A stretch of DNA of 64,000 nucleotides from Plenodomus lindquistii (Eukaryota > Ascomycota > Dothideomycetes > Pleosporales > Leptosphaeriaceae): positions 1,984,001 to 2,048,000 of the forward strand of contig JANUWI010000003.1 of NCBI GenBank assembly GCA_025504975.1, read 5' to 3'. Of the stretch, positions 1 to 10,417 are shown piece by piece. The position numbers were made by a program, and so were the translations under genes. Every line of letters begins with the position of its first letter. Position 1 is the first letter of the stretch. The notes below the pieces were generated by a model. That model was not told the DNA's origin. It did no database searches and was given only the letters and a program-made list of their open reading frames with translations.

Positions 1-124
1 CTTATACTCGCATGTCTCACATACATCACCAATCTCATGCGAGCGACTGACAACCAGACACGTCAACTAAACTACAACGCGAATGCCTCACTTTTGTCAA
101 GATCGAGACCGGCCCACGAATGCG

Positions 125-392
125 TCACGAGCGTGTAACCCAGCATGGACGCCTAACCCTCACGTAGGGGGTAGATTTCCCCGCCTTCTTGCCTTCATTC
201 CATTTCACCGTTAACCTGATATTCACACCGGCGGTACAATCGCCTGCATATCCAGCATGATTGGACAATGTCCATGATTCGGCATTGGGAAAGACCTCGC
301 CCCTAGCGATCGATACCCGTGCATAGCCGCTCCCTCCAAGAACCTGCAATATCCCTGGATTTGCGAGCGAGCGTGAGATTATGACGTTGTTA
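125..392 (-). CDS. possible terminal exon of an unrecognised gene
   Basis: An open frame of about 88 codons follows a good acceptor (ttttag) near 393 and ends at the stop at 125. It contains a Gly-rich stretch (LGGSGYARV) and a WTLSNHAGYAGDC segment that look like ordered secreted-protein sequence, and codon use is not low-complexity. No start codon or upstream exon could be placed with confidence. I do not recognise the family. It could be a chance open frame. Confidence 0.2.
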
Positions 393-877
393 AGCTAGCT
401 AAAATGATGGATGCGATGTGTTTGAAACACGAGTTTGTGGTAAGTACAGAAGTTGGTGCCTGAGGCGTACCGTACCATTTTCCCAATCGGTCGTTGTGCA
501 TGAGGGAATACAGGTGTGGGGGCCGCATTGGGGATGGTGGATGGCTTGTGGGTGGTGTTCCGATTTGATGGCGCGTTTGTATGGTGTGTTTGGAGGTGGG
601 CTGGGTGATGCTTCACTTAATGATTCGAAAGCGTTTATTTGGACAAGAATGGTATTTTGGGGAAAGAAGCCCTGGCCAGACCATTGCATTGATACAACTG
701 CGCGTAGCCATAGCCGTTAGATTGCCTTGGCCCTGGTAGTCTCTTGTCCAATGCGAAATGATGCTTGTAAAACGAAGAACATGACGCCAAAATATGCAGT
801 ACCCACTCGCCGTGGATATCCCTACACCCCAACCTTTATGTCCCTGAGAAACCGCCCATCTAGCCCAACGACCCGGG

Positions 878-1904
878 TTATTTGTTGTGCCAAAGTAACG
901 TCCTCAGCGAATCCCACTCGTCCGATTGTACATAACTGCAACACTGTTAGCATGATTCCATCCGTCCGTAACACGAATACCCACATATAACTCATGCTAC
1001 TCCTCAAACTGCTCTGCACGCTCTCAGGATGCCACCTGAAAATGTACATGACCATCGCCCAACTTAGACTAGCAAACACGGGCCACCCATTTCTCGCCAT
1101 TGACCTTCGCAGATTGCCGTTTCCAAACAACTCCCATCCTCCTGTACCCTTCGCTCCATGGTGGTGGTGATGGTGGTGGTGGTGGTGATGTACAACATCT
1201 CCACCAGGTCCACCGACATTCCGTGGCTGCACAGCCAGCTTCGCCAACGCAAGCAACACACGTGCCGCAACGTAGATGACGATTTGCTGGCTCACCGAGT
1301 TATGAATTGTGCGACCGAAAACCGTGTAACCGCCCAGCAGACCGGCGAGGAAGGCGTCGTAATGTCGTTCTTTGCCATTGGGGGAGGTGTGACGCAAAAA
1401 GAGCATGGAGGATTTGTAGACGAGGCAGAAGAGGCCGAGGTTGCGGGCGTGCTGGCGCGTGGCTTTGTAGACTAGGAGGGCTTTTGAGCGGAGACTATTA
1501 GGAAGATTAGGTCAGTAGATGTTGAGTTTGTGGGTAGACGTGATGGGGGGTTTGCGAGAGGAGAGGAGAGTGGAATGGAGGATGGACAGGTAGGCATGGT
1601 TGAGTAGATGGAGTTTGGGAGACGTACGAGCCTGAGCGGAAGAGGACAATCATACTGTTTGATAGAGTCAGCTCATTATTTATCCATGCGCGCTGTAGTC
1701 GAGGGTAGCTGTCTTACACAAGCGCATGCGGAAACCGCACTTTACTCCCATAGACGATGCCATTCCGTACACCTTTCACCAGTGTAAGAATGTCGTGGTA
1801 TTTCGGGTCTAGCACAATCCTATCCAGAGCAGCCTATATCCCGTCAAAACCCCTTCATACACATCTTGATACCCGCCTACCTCTATCGCATGTAACCGGT
1901 CCAT
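878..1904 (-). CDS. PXMP4/PMP24-like peroxisomal membrane protein (Tim17 superfamily)
   Basis: Five exons (1904-1881, 1833-1718, 1654-1628, 1494-985, 935-878) give 244 residues. Family landmarks occur in order: VRNGIVYGSKVRFPHALV near the N-terminus, then the segments LRSKALLVYKATRQHARNLG, FLAGLLGGYTVFG, and a C-terminal end DSLRTLLWHNK. PXMP4 family proteins are multi-pass peroxisomal membrane proteins of unclear function. All four introns (47, 63, 133 and 49 nt) are GT-AG, and exon 3 is only 27 nt. Skipping the last intron would read on to a stop at 822, but only the spliced form gives the conserved C-terminus. Residues encoded near 1158-1190 form a run of eleven His, which is not part of the family core. 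Length is slightly above the usual ~210 because of this insertion. Confidence 0.9.
1158..1190 (-). repeat. CAC/CAT codon run encoding polyhistidine
   Basis: A GTG/ATG triplet run on the + strand reads as eleven consecutive His codons in the PXMP4-like gene. It lies in a Gly-rich loop between two predicted membrane segments. Confidence 0.9.
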
Positions 1905-2432
1905 TTGCGCAGTGTGTGGTGTATGCGTGTTACTTGCGCGCAAGCCTCGAAACGTGCCTCGGTACGCGCGACGGCAATGACGTTTGTTACTACCTTTCAC
2001 GGCTGCAGTGTCTTAGGGATGTCGGGCGCATACGGATGATGGGAAGAGTGAGGGAATTCTGAGCATGTGTTATGAGGCTGAAGAGAGACCAGGGAGAACG
2101 CTTTGTTCGGGTGGACGCCATGCGACGGCAGAGTCGCAGTGGAAGAGCAGTTGATCCTCGGCTCGCGTCACATTACTGATTACCGCTGCCGTCGCAGCTT
2201 CCCCACACGGCAGGATCGCGCGCTAGTCCTGGACAGGGGTCACTTTACATGTGAAGATGCATAAACAAGGCTTCCGTCTGACATGCGCTTATCATGATTG
2301 CGGCTTTGATTACAGAAGATATCTTCTATATCATTGGGTATTCTACGATGCTGCTAAACCTGTGCTATGCTTTTGAACACGCCTCAAACTCCAAGATATG
2401 CGACTCTATGTTACCCAAGGTATGAATGAACT
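1905..2432. other. intergenic, 528 bp
   Basis: Lies between the 5' end of the PXMP4-like gene and the 3' end of the carrier gene. It should hold the PXMP4-like promoter and the carrier terminator. I see no gene or repeat in it. Confidence 0.6.
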
Positions 2433-3521
2433 CTAATCCACTCGTCGATCCGGCCAGCGCTTCTTCAGTTCTTCGTAAACGGTGAAGATGAAGGCTGAGC
2501 TCGGTACTGATCTCGCGACTGTGATGCCGCATCCGCGATACATGCCCTTGAGGCCGTGTTGCTTCCAAAGCGCTTTGCCGACTGAACTGAATGACAGTTT
2601 GCCGCCCGTCAATTGCTTGACGTCTTCAGTTTGCATCCTTGACTTGATTGTGTCGGCTGGGTAAAACATGAAGTTGTAGGCTGCGCCAGCGGCAGACCCT
2701 GATACCATGCGCTGCCACACAGCGAAGTCATCGTCAGATTTGATTGACTCGTCACGTGCTTTGAAAAGCAATTTCATGCCCTCGTAGCCACCAAACCATG
2801 CGGCGCCGCCTCCAGTCTCACGAATGAAGGTTCCCAGTTGGCCATGCCAATAGCCTGCAAGACCTTGGTGTCGGTAGATCGACGCAATGACACCTGATAT
2901 AGTGGGAGCAGTCACAATACCACCGGGCTTTTCCAGAGGTACTTGCATCTTGCATTTGACGAGTTCGATCGGGGTGAGAAAGAGGGAAGTAATGGCTCCG
3001 GCGACCATGCCGCAGTAGAGCATGCCCACGTACGGAAGGTCTTTCTCTGGGTGCTTCTTCAGTTCTGGATAGAACCCTGAAGACTTGAGCGCATCTCCAG
3101 CGAGGCGATACTGTTACTGGTCAATATGGTAAAAAGCCGAGTTTCTCTTGAATGTACTCACGCTGAAGAACAAAGAACTCGATTCAACAGCTGCACCCAC
3201 CAGGGGCGCACTGATTCCTCTGTAGATGCCGATGAACCCATCTCGCCGAAGTGACTTCTTGAAACAGTCCAGTGGTCCGGTGTATCGCAATGGCGCATTA
3301 TCGGGCTGTGACTGAAGTCGAACCTTGACGGTGTCGAAAGGGTACTCGATGTACTTTCCGATTATTCCGGCGGCTGATCCGCATACAACATCCTTCAGGG
3401 CTTCTTCGCCCTGGCTGGTAGTCTGCTCTGTAGCCGTGCTCCGTGCATGTCCTACTATGTTTGACTGTGATAGCCCACTCCCTCCCCCCACCAGCGGTAC
3501 CGGACCCTTGTGCGCTTCCAT
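2433..3521 (-). CDS. ORT1: mitochondrial ornithine (basic amino acid) carrier
   Basis: Two exons (3521-3162, 3110-2433) separated by a 51-nt GT-AG intron give 345 residues. All three mitochondrial carrier repeats carry the signature: YPFDTVKVRLQ, TPIELVKCKMQ and YPADTIKSRMQ. Sequence around them (ESSSLFFS, GMVAGAITSLFLTPIELVK, RETGGGAAWFG) fits the ornithine/arginine-type carrier of fungi (yeast Ort1/Arg11, Neurospora arg-13), which exports ornithine from the matrix for cytosolic arginine synthesis. The Met at 3521 opens a short polar leader before the first repeat. The gene is divergent from CGR1. Confidence 0.92.
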
Positions 3522-4187
3522 TCCTTCACTAGTGTGTGCGACTCGTATAGAGGTGTGTATGTGTAGTTGATGGCAGTGCTATATCACGAAGCAGAACGCA
3601 TGTTCTATATGCGAAGAGTCGAGTTGGCGGTGAGGAGGCGCGTGGCTGGCTGTTACGACGCGGGATCCATGAGGAGGGGTAGATTAGCCACGACAGCAGG
3701 CAGTGTGGTGCGGGACAAGGGACTGAAGGAGAGAAATGGCGCAGTGGTCCGGGGTGGGCGACTTTTGGCGGAATATATGAATGCACAAACACGAGTTTGG
3801 TGCCCAAGATGATACAAATAGAACCGAAAATTTCTCTTAGCCTCTCAGAGGCTGCGTCGACCCTTGCAGACAACGGATCGAACCGTGGTACACTCTCGGG
3901 GGCGTCGGCGCTTACTACGGAAGGATCATGCAGTGAAGGAGTGACCCTTTGTGCGACTGGAGCAGAAGGGGCCTGTTTATCCAGGGTTTGCAATCTGGTA
4001 ATCTTATCAGATCTGATGCTTGCTTTTCTGTGCTGCGTCCGTCATCCTTCCGCGCCCCCGCGGTGGAGTGGGCCTTGGGCCTATGAGGGCTTAGCGCAGT
4101 CTGCTATCGTTATCGGCCGAACTTTTCTTTTGCAAGCCAGGTCGAGACCACAGACAGCACTGTACGGCATAGTTCAACACCAACAAC
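3522..4187. other. divergent promoter region, carrier/CGR1
   Basis: 666 bp between two outward-facing genes. Open frames exist on both strands (3529-3993 minus, 3797-4195 plus), overlap each other, match no family I know and are probably chance. An AT-rich TATA-like patch (gaatatatgaa) sits near 3770. Confidence 0.55.
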
Positions 4188-4652
4188 ATGTCTGAAGCAG
4201 TAATAACACAAGCGCCCCCTGCGCAAGAAACTGCTCCAGTGAAGGGCATGAAGAAGAATGGTGCGCAGAGTCTACGGGAATACTGCGCAAGCACGCGTCC
4301 TAACCTTGTGCGGCAGGCAAGCAATGGCATGACAACAAGTCTGCCTTTCGACCGCGTGCAAACCAGACTTCGTGGGAGAAGCGGACGCTCGAGAGGAAGG
4401 CGCTTGCAGCGGTGAAAGCCAAGGAGAAGGAATTGAAAGAAGAGAAGGAGTCTGAGCGACAAGTGAGAACTGCGAACACTATAGGTAGACCTCTTGCTGA
4501 CCGGCTACTAGCGACGAGTCGAAGCGATCAAGGCGAAACGTGCCGCAAAGGCAGAGCGGGAACGATTTGCGCTCATGGAGGAGAAGATGCACAAGAAGCG
4601 TGTCGACCGACTGAAGAGGAGAGAGAAGCGCAACAAGATGCTGAAGTCGTGA
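4188..4652 (+). CDS. CGR1: rRNA-processing protein CGR1
   Basis: Three exons (4188-4260, 4317-4462, 4512-4652) joined across 56- and 49-nt GT-AG introns give 119 residues. After a short variable N-terminus comes the CGR1 core: KNGKQWHDNKSAFRP, then TSWEKRTLERK and a highly basic coiled-coil ending in HKKRVDRLKRREKRNKMLKS. CGR1 is a small nucleolar protein needed for 60S pre-rRNA processing, and length and the all-basic C-terminus match the family. Neither intron can be left in, since each introduces stops or breaks the conserved core. Confidence 0.93.
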
Positions 4653-5195
4653 GCTAGAGTCGCATGATGTTCGAATCAGGCGATATCTCTTTGAATATCA
4701 TGGCAGCCAAAGAAATGCTGCTTCGCGATGGTCGACGCAAACGAGGCTTCCAGGGCGCAATTACAGCCGTCTGAGCATGATGTGGTCAGATTGGGAAGAT
4801 AGGAAGGTTAGGCTCGTCAAATGTGACAGCTCCATAGTGGAAAGATTGGACAGAGCAGTGGACACGTGCATTAGAGCTTACTGCTCTTCACTGGAGATAT
4901 ACCAGATCTTCAGTGTCAGCACAGACGAAACGGCCGGAAGAAGATCATATCTCGGTCCCTATCATACATGAATCCATAAGAGGTTCTGTCTCTGTTGGAT
5001 TTGAGCGAGGGACTCCACTTGATCATATAGTCCATAACAAATGTTCAGATATTGGAGTTGGGCTGCGATTTCTAGCGCTCTACATTCACGCGTCGTACCT
5101 GTGAACCCCCTGTTTGGCTAGCGCGAGACAGTCGCATCCTTGCGACAACGACACCCTGCCAGACTTTGCACCACCACGACCACACCCACCATGAC
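4653..5195. other. intergenic, 543 bp
   Basis: Between CGR1 and the next + strand gene. Presumably the CGR1 terminator and the downstream promoter/leader. No gene or repeat seen. Confidence 0.6.
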
Positions 5196-6422
5196 ATGGA
5201 GGGCCAGCTGCCCTTCCATGCAGGCCTCGGCGACTACGCAGCCTTGCGCCCAAACCTCTACGACACCAAGTCGGCGACACGCGTGACGTCAGACCCGGAG
5301 AAGCGATCGCATCTTCACAAGCACAAGTCGCACCACCACCACCATCACCACCGAGACCGCGAGGAGCGCCACCGCCACAGCTCTAGCAAGCGACAGGCGG
5401 CCAAGGAAGCCGTTCAGTCTGCTATACAACCTCCAACCAGCTTTGGAGATCTACTGAGGCAGGCTCGAGGCAGCAAAGACTCCAGCCCGAGCCACAGTCG
5501 CAAAGGCAGCGTTGCGCCGGGCCAGGGTCGGAACAGAATCCCCAAAGAGGACGGGGATGTGGGCGTCTTCATTCCGCCCAAGAAGCCGCTTCGGCCGGAA
5601 GACGTGGAGAGAGAGGGGCTAAGAGTCCAAGCTAGAGAGCGGTACGCTATGCAACTCCCAATGACGTTACATTTGTTGTACTTTATTCGCGTCGCTGACA
5701 TGGTACACAGAGACCTTCGGGCTGCATTGCAGTCGCTCTCTGACCAGTCTCTCAAGACATCTCGCCGCCTCGACGATACCTACTATTCCATTCTGGAGAA
5801 GGTCTCGGTGCTTCGCCAGACTATCGGAACGTTACAGGAGCTCTCCAGCTTGACAAAGGAGCTGCAGATCAACTTCGAGTCCGACACGAAAGAGTTGGTC
5901 AAAGATGTCTCGGGACAAGTAGAGGCATTTGATGGTTTCGAGTCGTCGCAACGACAAGTCTGTGCATTGGAGGAGCGTATCAAGGCGGGAAAGGACAAGG
6001 CAGCAGGCTTGAACGCAAGACTTGCGCGGGCGAAGGAGCGAGTTGATGCCAGGGCGAAGTCAGAAGCGCAGTGGCAGGCTACCAACACACGCGAGTCTTG
6101 CTCATATGCATCAGAGGCTCAGCGCTAACATGTCACAGATCGATTGCGCATCTTTTGGGGTATATTGGTGTTCATTCTTGCCGGCATCATTGCAATTATA
6201 TCCTTCCACCAGCTCAAGCCTGTCCACGCTCCAGAGCATCCGCGCACATCGCTGGACTTCGCTTCAAGATCCCCGGCCGCTATTTTGGATGCACCAATCC
6301 CAGACATTGCCAAAGAGGCCATTATTGGACCTTCAAGCAAAGCAGTAAGGCCCTTGCCTGCGACGATCTCACAATCAACAACGGAGGAAGATGAGCGATT
6401 GCGTGTCTTTGATGAACTTTGA
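5196..6422 (+). CDS. unassigned coiled-coil protein with one C-proximal membrane segment
   Basis: Three exons (5196-5641, 5711-6090, 6139-6422) give 369 residues. The N-terminal ~140 residues are polar, with a His-rich patch (seven consecutive His near 5331-5351, followed by more H/R). The middle (~170-300) is a predicted coiled coil (ALQSLSDQSLKTSRRLDD, QVCALEERIKAGKDKAAG). One hydrophobic helix (FWGILVFILAGIIAIISF) follows at ~310-330, with a ~45-residue polar tail after it. Intron 1 is a normal GT-AG. Intron 2 (6091-6138) is only in phase if it uses a GC donor. The start is the first in-frame ATG; a longer His-rich frame upstream lacks an ATG. It resembles conserved ascomycete hypothetical proteins; I assign no function. 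Confidence 0.75.
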
Positions 6423-6560
6423 TCAGTGTTTTACCTGCGTCTAGACGTCCTACGATACCCTTTTGCATTCATGTCATCAATCGATTCTTTACTACAACGG
6501 TTCATCTCTTTTCTTTCTGTTTCGGTTCACCGCGTGGTGGAGTCTACTACCTTGCACAGC

Positions 6561-7331
6561 CTAACCTAACATCCAAAGGAGGTACGACCAAAGCAAAACG
6601 ATAGCGACCCCCAGGAACCCACCGAATTCCGCACCTGAGGCTAGACTTTGTGTCAATATGCCTACAATGCCTGCCACTATCGAGGCGACCAGGAATGAGA
6701 ATGCAAGGGGCCAAATGAGACGCTCTTTTCTGATAACAGGATTGATGACTACTATCATTGGCCCTCTTGCCGCATCTCCACGTTCAATATTCCCGATTAC
6801 GTCTCCGCTCTCACGTAGCAACTCCGGGCGAAGGAAGCCGGCAGACAATGTTTCCGATCGTTCCAGACTTTCAAACATGACTTCGTACGGGAATGCCTTT
6901 GAGACCGGCATATTTTGAGACATCTGCGATCACAGCCGTTAGCAAGGAGATTTGACTGCAGGTTGCTACCCAATGACACTCACAGTGGCGAGCCAACCTG
7001 AGTAGATGGCTGGCTCCTGACAATATATCCAGCGATGCTTGAAGTGCTCTGCGGGGGTGTATAGCTGTTTGTAATATGCTCTGAAATTGAGCATTTGCTG
7101 TTCGGTAGTATGTGCCTTGGGCAGCTTGTCGAGAAAACTTCGTCCATTCTTCGTGTATCCGATGAGGATCTCTGGAGTCTGCAGTGTGGGCATAGAATCA
7201 CCTGTAAGATGACCCAGATTGATGGACGCTAGTCGAGAATTTTGACCTTGGGGAATGTAGACATTGACCGGATGTGTCAACCTTATATGATTGATCTGGG
7301 GAGAACTATTCATGGTGCATGATGGATACAT
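6561..7331 (-). CDS. unassigned protein with two C-terminal membrane segments
   Basis: Two exons (7331-6984, 6923-6561), joined by a 60-nt GT-AG intron in phase 0, give 236 residues. The N-terminal two-thirds is soluble and aromatic-rich (FRAYYKQLYTPAEHFKHRW, CQEPAIYSGWLAT). Two hydrophobic segments close the protein, LIWPLAFSFLVASIVAGIVG and FLGVAIVLLWSYLLWML. The layout recalls fungal DUF6594-type proteins, but I could not see the diagnostic N-terminal motif, so this is only a resemblance. An alternative ATG at 7313 is possible. Confidence 0.6.
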
Positions 7332-7831
7332 ACGCTTAATCACGTCCACTCTGTGCCGCTGCTTATGTAGGAGCAGTTTATATCGCAGCAATACTGTGGC
7401 TTGTATAGAGCATCTTGCATAGACTTTTTTACAAGCTGTGCTCAAGTCGGTCGTAAATCTGCTATACAGACTTCAACATTGGTGGTCTGAGAGATAAGTG
7501 TAAACAATGCACCGACAATTTGCACATGGTTTCTGTATTTTTTCAATGGTCGTCTTCCAAAAGAGCTGTTCGTATCCGATTGGCTACTGGCTGCGGCAAC
7601 CTTGCAGGTGGCTTGAACCTGGGGGCCGAACAATTTGTTGGGCTTGTTCACAATTCGTGCGCCGTCGCACCTGTGCATATGTAGGAGGCTGACGTCCGCA
7701 GCACGAATGAGACATCGGTCGGAGGATTGCTCTTGTTTGCGACCACCTACCTCACTTCTCCATCCCATCTGTATCGCTGGCAAGCAGTCTGTTGTATTCT
7801 CACAATCTTTCCTTGTGCCGCCTTCGCAGCC
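7332..7831. other. divergent promoter region, 500 bp
   Basis: Separates the minus-strand membrane protein from the plus-strand C2H2-like gene. No independent gene seen. The frame of the downstream gene stays open upstream to 7727 but has no earlier ATG. Confidence 0.55.
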
Positions 7832-10015
7832 ATGGTCTTTAATACCTCCTCGGGGCCAGATCTTACACTACCGGTAACGAGGCCTGTGAGCCTGGTCACG
7901 GATAGTCAGCGATCGGGAACGAAACCACGGCATTTTGAGGATTCATCCAAGAAGATTGTAATAAAAGCCTCAGTCTCGGATTCAAAGCATAGCCGTGTTT
8001 CGGAGGACAGTGGATATTGCGGAAGCACCGAAGATCTGAGCGAGAAGGCGATGCTAGTCAGAATACTTAGATGGCAAGAAAAGAGACGATTCGAGAACTT
8101 CAATGAGACGAGCCTCGGGTCTGATCTTCGGCCTGGCTTGGTCGACCTTCCCGCTGCAGAAGAGCAGGACATCGAGACACTCGAAAGCTTATATGGCGCA
8201 CACTGTTCACTTAAGATACGAGAAGACAGATCTGGATCGCAAGTGCGAGACTCCCCAAAAGTGCAGGGGACATTCGCAAACCTTCGATCCTTGACCTCGC
8301 CGAGGAATAACTCGACTGAAGTGCCCCAACTTCAAGCTTTCCAGCATCCAGAACTTCCAACAACGGATGCATCAACTAGCAACTGTTTTAACGCAGCACG
8401 TAATGTTAAGCGATGGATCGATTCAACAAGCGCTTTAGCGTTCGACCCATCTATGTCACCAGAGATGGACAACAGTAAGGCCACTGTTGTCGCTTCACCT
8501 TGCTCCGCTTCGAAAAGCACGAATGTTTTGCCACCATCAAAAACACTTATTAGGGAACTCATCGAAGCACTTGACGGGACTGATCAAGGCTGTAGCGTCA
8601 ATGAGGACTCGCTGGAAGACGATGAGACACTCTTTCCCGACTCGTCGTTAGCTTCACTACCGCCCACAGATGCTCCCGGGCAGAGTTCATCTTCTGGGGG
8701 TCGTACCACTAGAAGTCGAAGTCTAGGCAAGAGCACACACACCGCAACTCTTAGTTCACGATCAAATGAACGCCGTGGCGACAAGGAGTCTTCATCGAAA
8801 AGACTGTGTGGAGGGCCAATTCTCGATAGTATAGACAAGCTTCAAACAACGCCGACTGTTACTCAGATGCCATGTCCGCTGTTGAGTTCCTCCGGCTGTT
8901 ACGGCACAAACGTTACGATATCGGAGCTACTGAGAAGTCTTCAAATTCGACACCGCATAATTATCTGTAAAGACTGCTGTACACAGCTAGAGGTACCAGC
9001 CGAGGTACGCAAACCAGAGGATGTACTGAAAAGGCACGCTTCGCAAGGTTGCGAGCCGCAATGCATCAGTCAATCGTGTACCAACGGTACTCAACAAGAA
9101 ATCTCCCCAATACATCGTAGAGCTGCAGCATGCCCTTCTTGGCAAACGCTGTCCAAAGTGGAAAGATGGGCGTTCATATGGGCGTTGATCAATCCTGGAC
9201 TGGAACCACCAACACCGGACTTCTCTGTTGGCGAAGGCTTCGAACACAGCACAGAGAGACGCATAAATAGAACGCAGCCACGCAATAGGGTGACTGGTAT
9301 CAGTGCGGCACTCTTACAGGAGAACCAAGCCATGAGTGATAGGATCAACGATTTGGAGCGAGAATTGGCAGCATACAAGGCCAGCAACACGTTGTTACAA
9401 GATCGTAGTGAGAACCGATCCAAAAGTCTCGAGGACATCATTGAGATGCTCATCGAGAATACCACCAGAGGTATCGCGAATCTGCCTACTTTTCTCAAAA
9501 GGAAACTCCGTAGCGAGTGCCCTAAGCTGACAGAAGAGTTGTCCGCTGCGATCGAGAATACCGCCCAAAACTTTCCGAGTCTGCCGTATTCTGTAGAGAG
9601 CATGCTTCATACCAACGATAGACAGGATGCCAGATGGGCAGGCATGTCACACCTTGCAGCCCAACCCATAGAACCGGCGGACATGATAGATCCTTATCTC
9701 TTCAATTACTATCCAATGCATTTGACACCGAGTCAAATGGCGATGCAAGGACAGCAATGGGCGATGACATCAGTTCCATCCGTCCCCGCGGGAGCACAGT
9801 CAGCCGTCATCTCACAGCAGCAATTCGAGCCAGCATTCCCATGGCCTGCCAACCCGATGTGGCAAGCCACCATGCTTGACCTAGCCCAGAGAGATGCACA
9901 CCATGGCGACAGAGACATGGCGGGGAACAGACAAGTCTTTGATGGACAATACACCAACTCCATGGAACAAGACTTACCGCCACCGGGCCTTCAATACGGT
10001 TTGCAGGATTGCTAG
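7832..10015 (+). CDS. unassigned large polar protein with a C2H2-like Cys/His patch and coiled coil
   Basis: Single open frame of 727 residues, starting at an ATG in good context (gccatgg). Residues 1-340 are Ser/Thr-rich and probably disordered. Around residues 370-410 sits ICKDCCTQLEVP followed by LKRHASQGC, a Cys-Cys/His-Cys spacing like the degenerate C2H2 regions of many orphan Pezizomycotina proteins. It is followed by a Trp-rich LSKVERWAFIWALINPG segment, which is also common in that group. A coiled coil (LQENQAMSDRINDLERELAAY) lies near 490-515, and the C-terminus is Gln/Pro-rich. A nuclear regulatory role is possible but not shown. Confidence 0.75.
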   Translation: MVFNTSSGPDLTLPVTRPVSLVTDSQRSGTKPRHFEDSSKKIVIKASVSDSKHSRVSEDSGYCGSTEDLSEKAMLVRILRWQEKRRFENFNETSLGSDLRPGLVDLPAAEEQDIETLESLYGAHCSLKIREDRSGSQVRDSPKVQGTFANLRSLTSPRNNSTEVPQLQAFQHPELPTTDASTSNCFNAARNVKRWIDSTSALAFDPSMSPEMDNSKATVVASPCSASKSTNVLPPSKTLIRELIEALDGTDQGCSVNEDSLEDDETLFPDSSLASLPPTDAPGQSSSSGGRTTRSRSLGKSTHTATLSSRSNERRGDKESSSKRLCGGPILDSIDKLQTTPTVTQMPCPLLSSSGCYGTNVTISELLRSLQIRHRIIICKDCCTQLEVPAEVRKPEDVLKRHASQGCEPQCISQSCTNGTQQEISPIHRRAAACPSWQTLSKVERWAFIWALINPGLEPPTPDFSVGEGFEHSTERRINRTQPRNRVTGISAALLQENQAMSDRINDLERELAAYKASNTLLQDRSENRSKSLEDIIEMLIENTTRGIANLPTFLKRKLRSECPKLTEELSAAIENTAQNFPSLPYSVESMLHTNDRQDARWAGMSHLAAQPIEPADMIDPYLFNYYPMHLTPSQMAMQGQQWAMTSVPSVPAGAQSAVISQQQFEPAFPWPANPMWQATMLDLAQRDAHHGDRDMAGNRQVFDGQYTNSMEQDLPPPGLQYGLQDC

Positions 10016-10417
10016 GCTACTCTCACAGTTGGAGCTCCCCGGTTTAGGCTTTAGCATGTTTATTTTGAATATCGCTTCGCTAAGCTGCTCCAAATAGTTG
10101 AGTAGACCTCATCTGCTGGCTATAGATGCGAACTGCATCGCTCAGAATCTCGTTTCGTATGCATCGCAGGCCTTCATGACTACCAAATGCCATGTCGAGC
10201 ACAATGTAGGGAGGGTGCACTAGGTATGAAACTGTTCTCGTTAGTTGTTATGAAGAGAGAGATGCATGTTGCAAATTATTTCTGTCGTGGGCCCTAGCGA
10301 TTTGAATCTCATTTGAGTAGCATACACAGGTTGTTATGACTGCTCCAGGGGTAGCGATGCACCAGATGAGACCAGCTCCTGCGTACCAAGAGAATACCAA
10401 GAAGTATGACGATGTAC
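10016..10417. other. convergent intergenic, 402 bp
   Basis: Holds the 3' ends of two convergent genes. No gene or repeat seen. Confidence 0.6.

Noticed and set aside
3529..4195. Overlapping open frames on both strands between the carrier and CGR1
   Set aside because: Each is the shadow of the other, and neither shows family features or clear exon borders.
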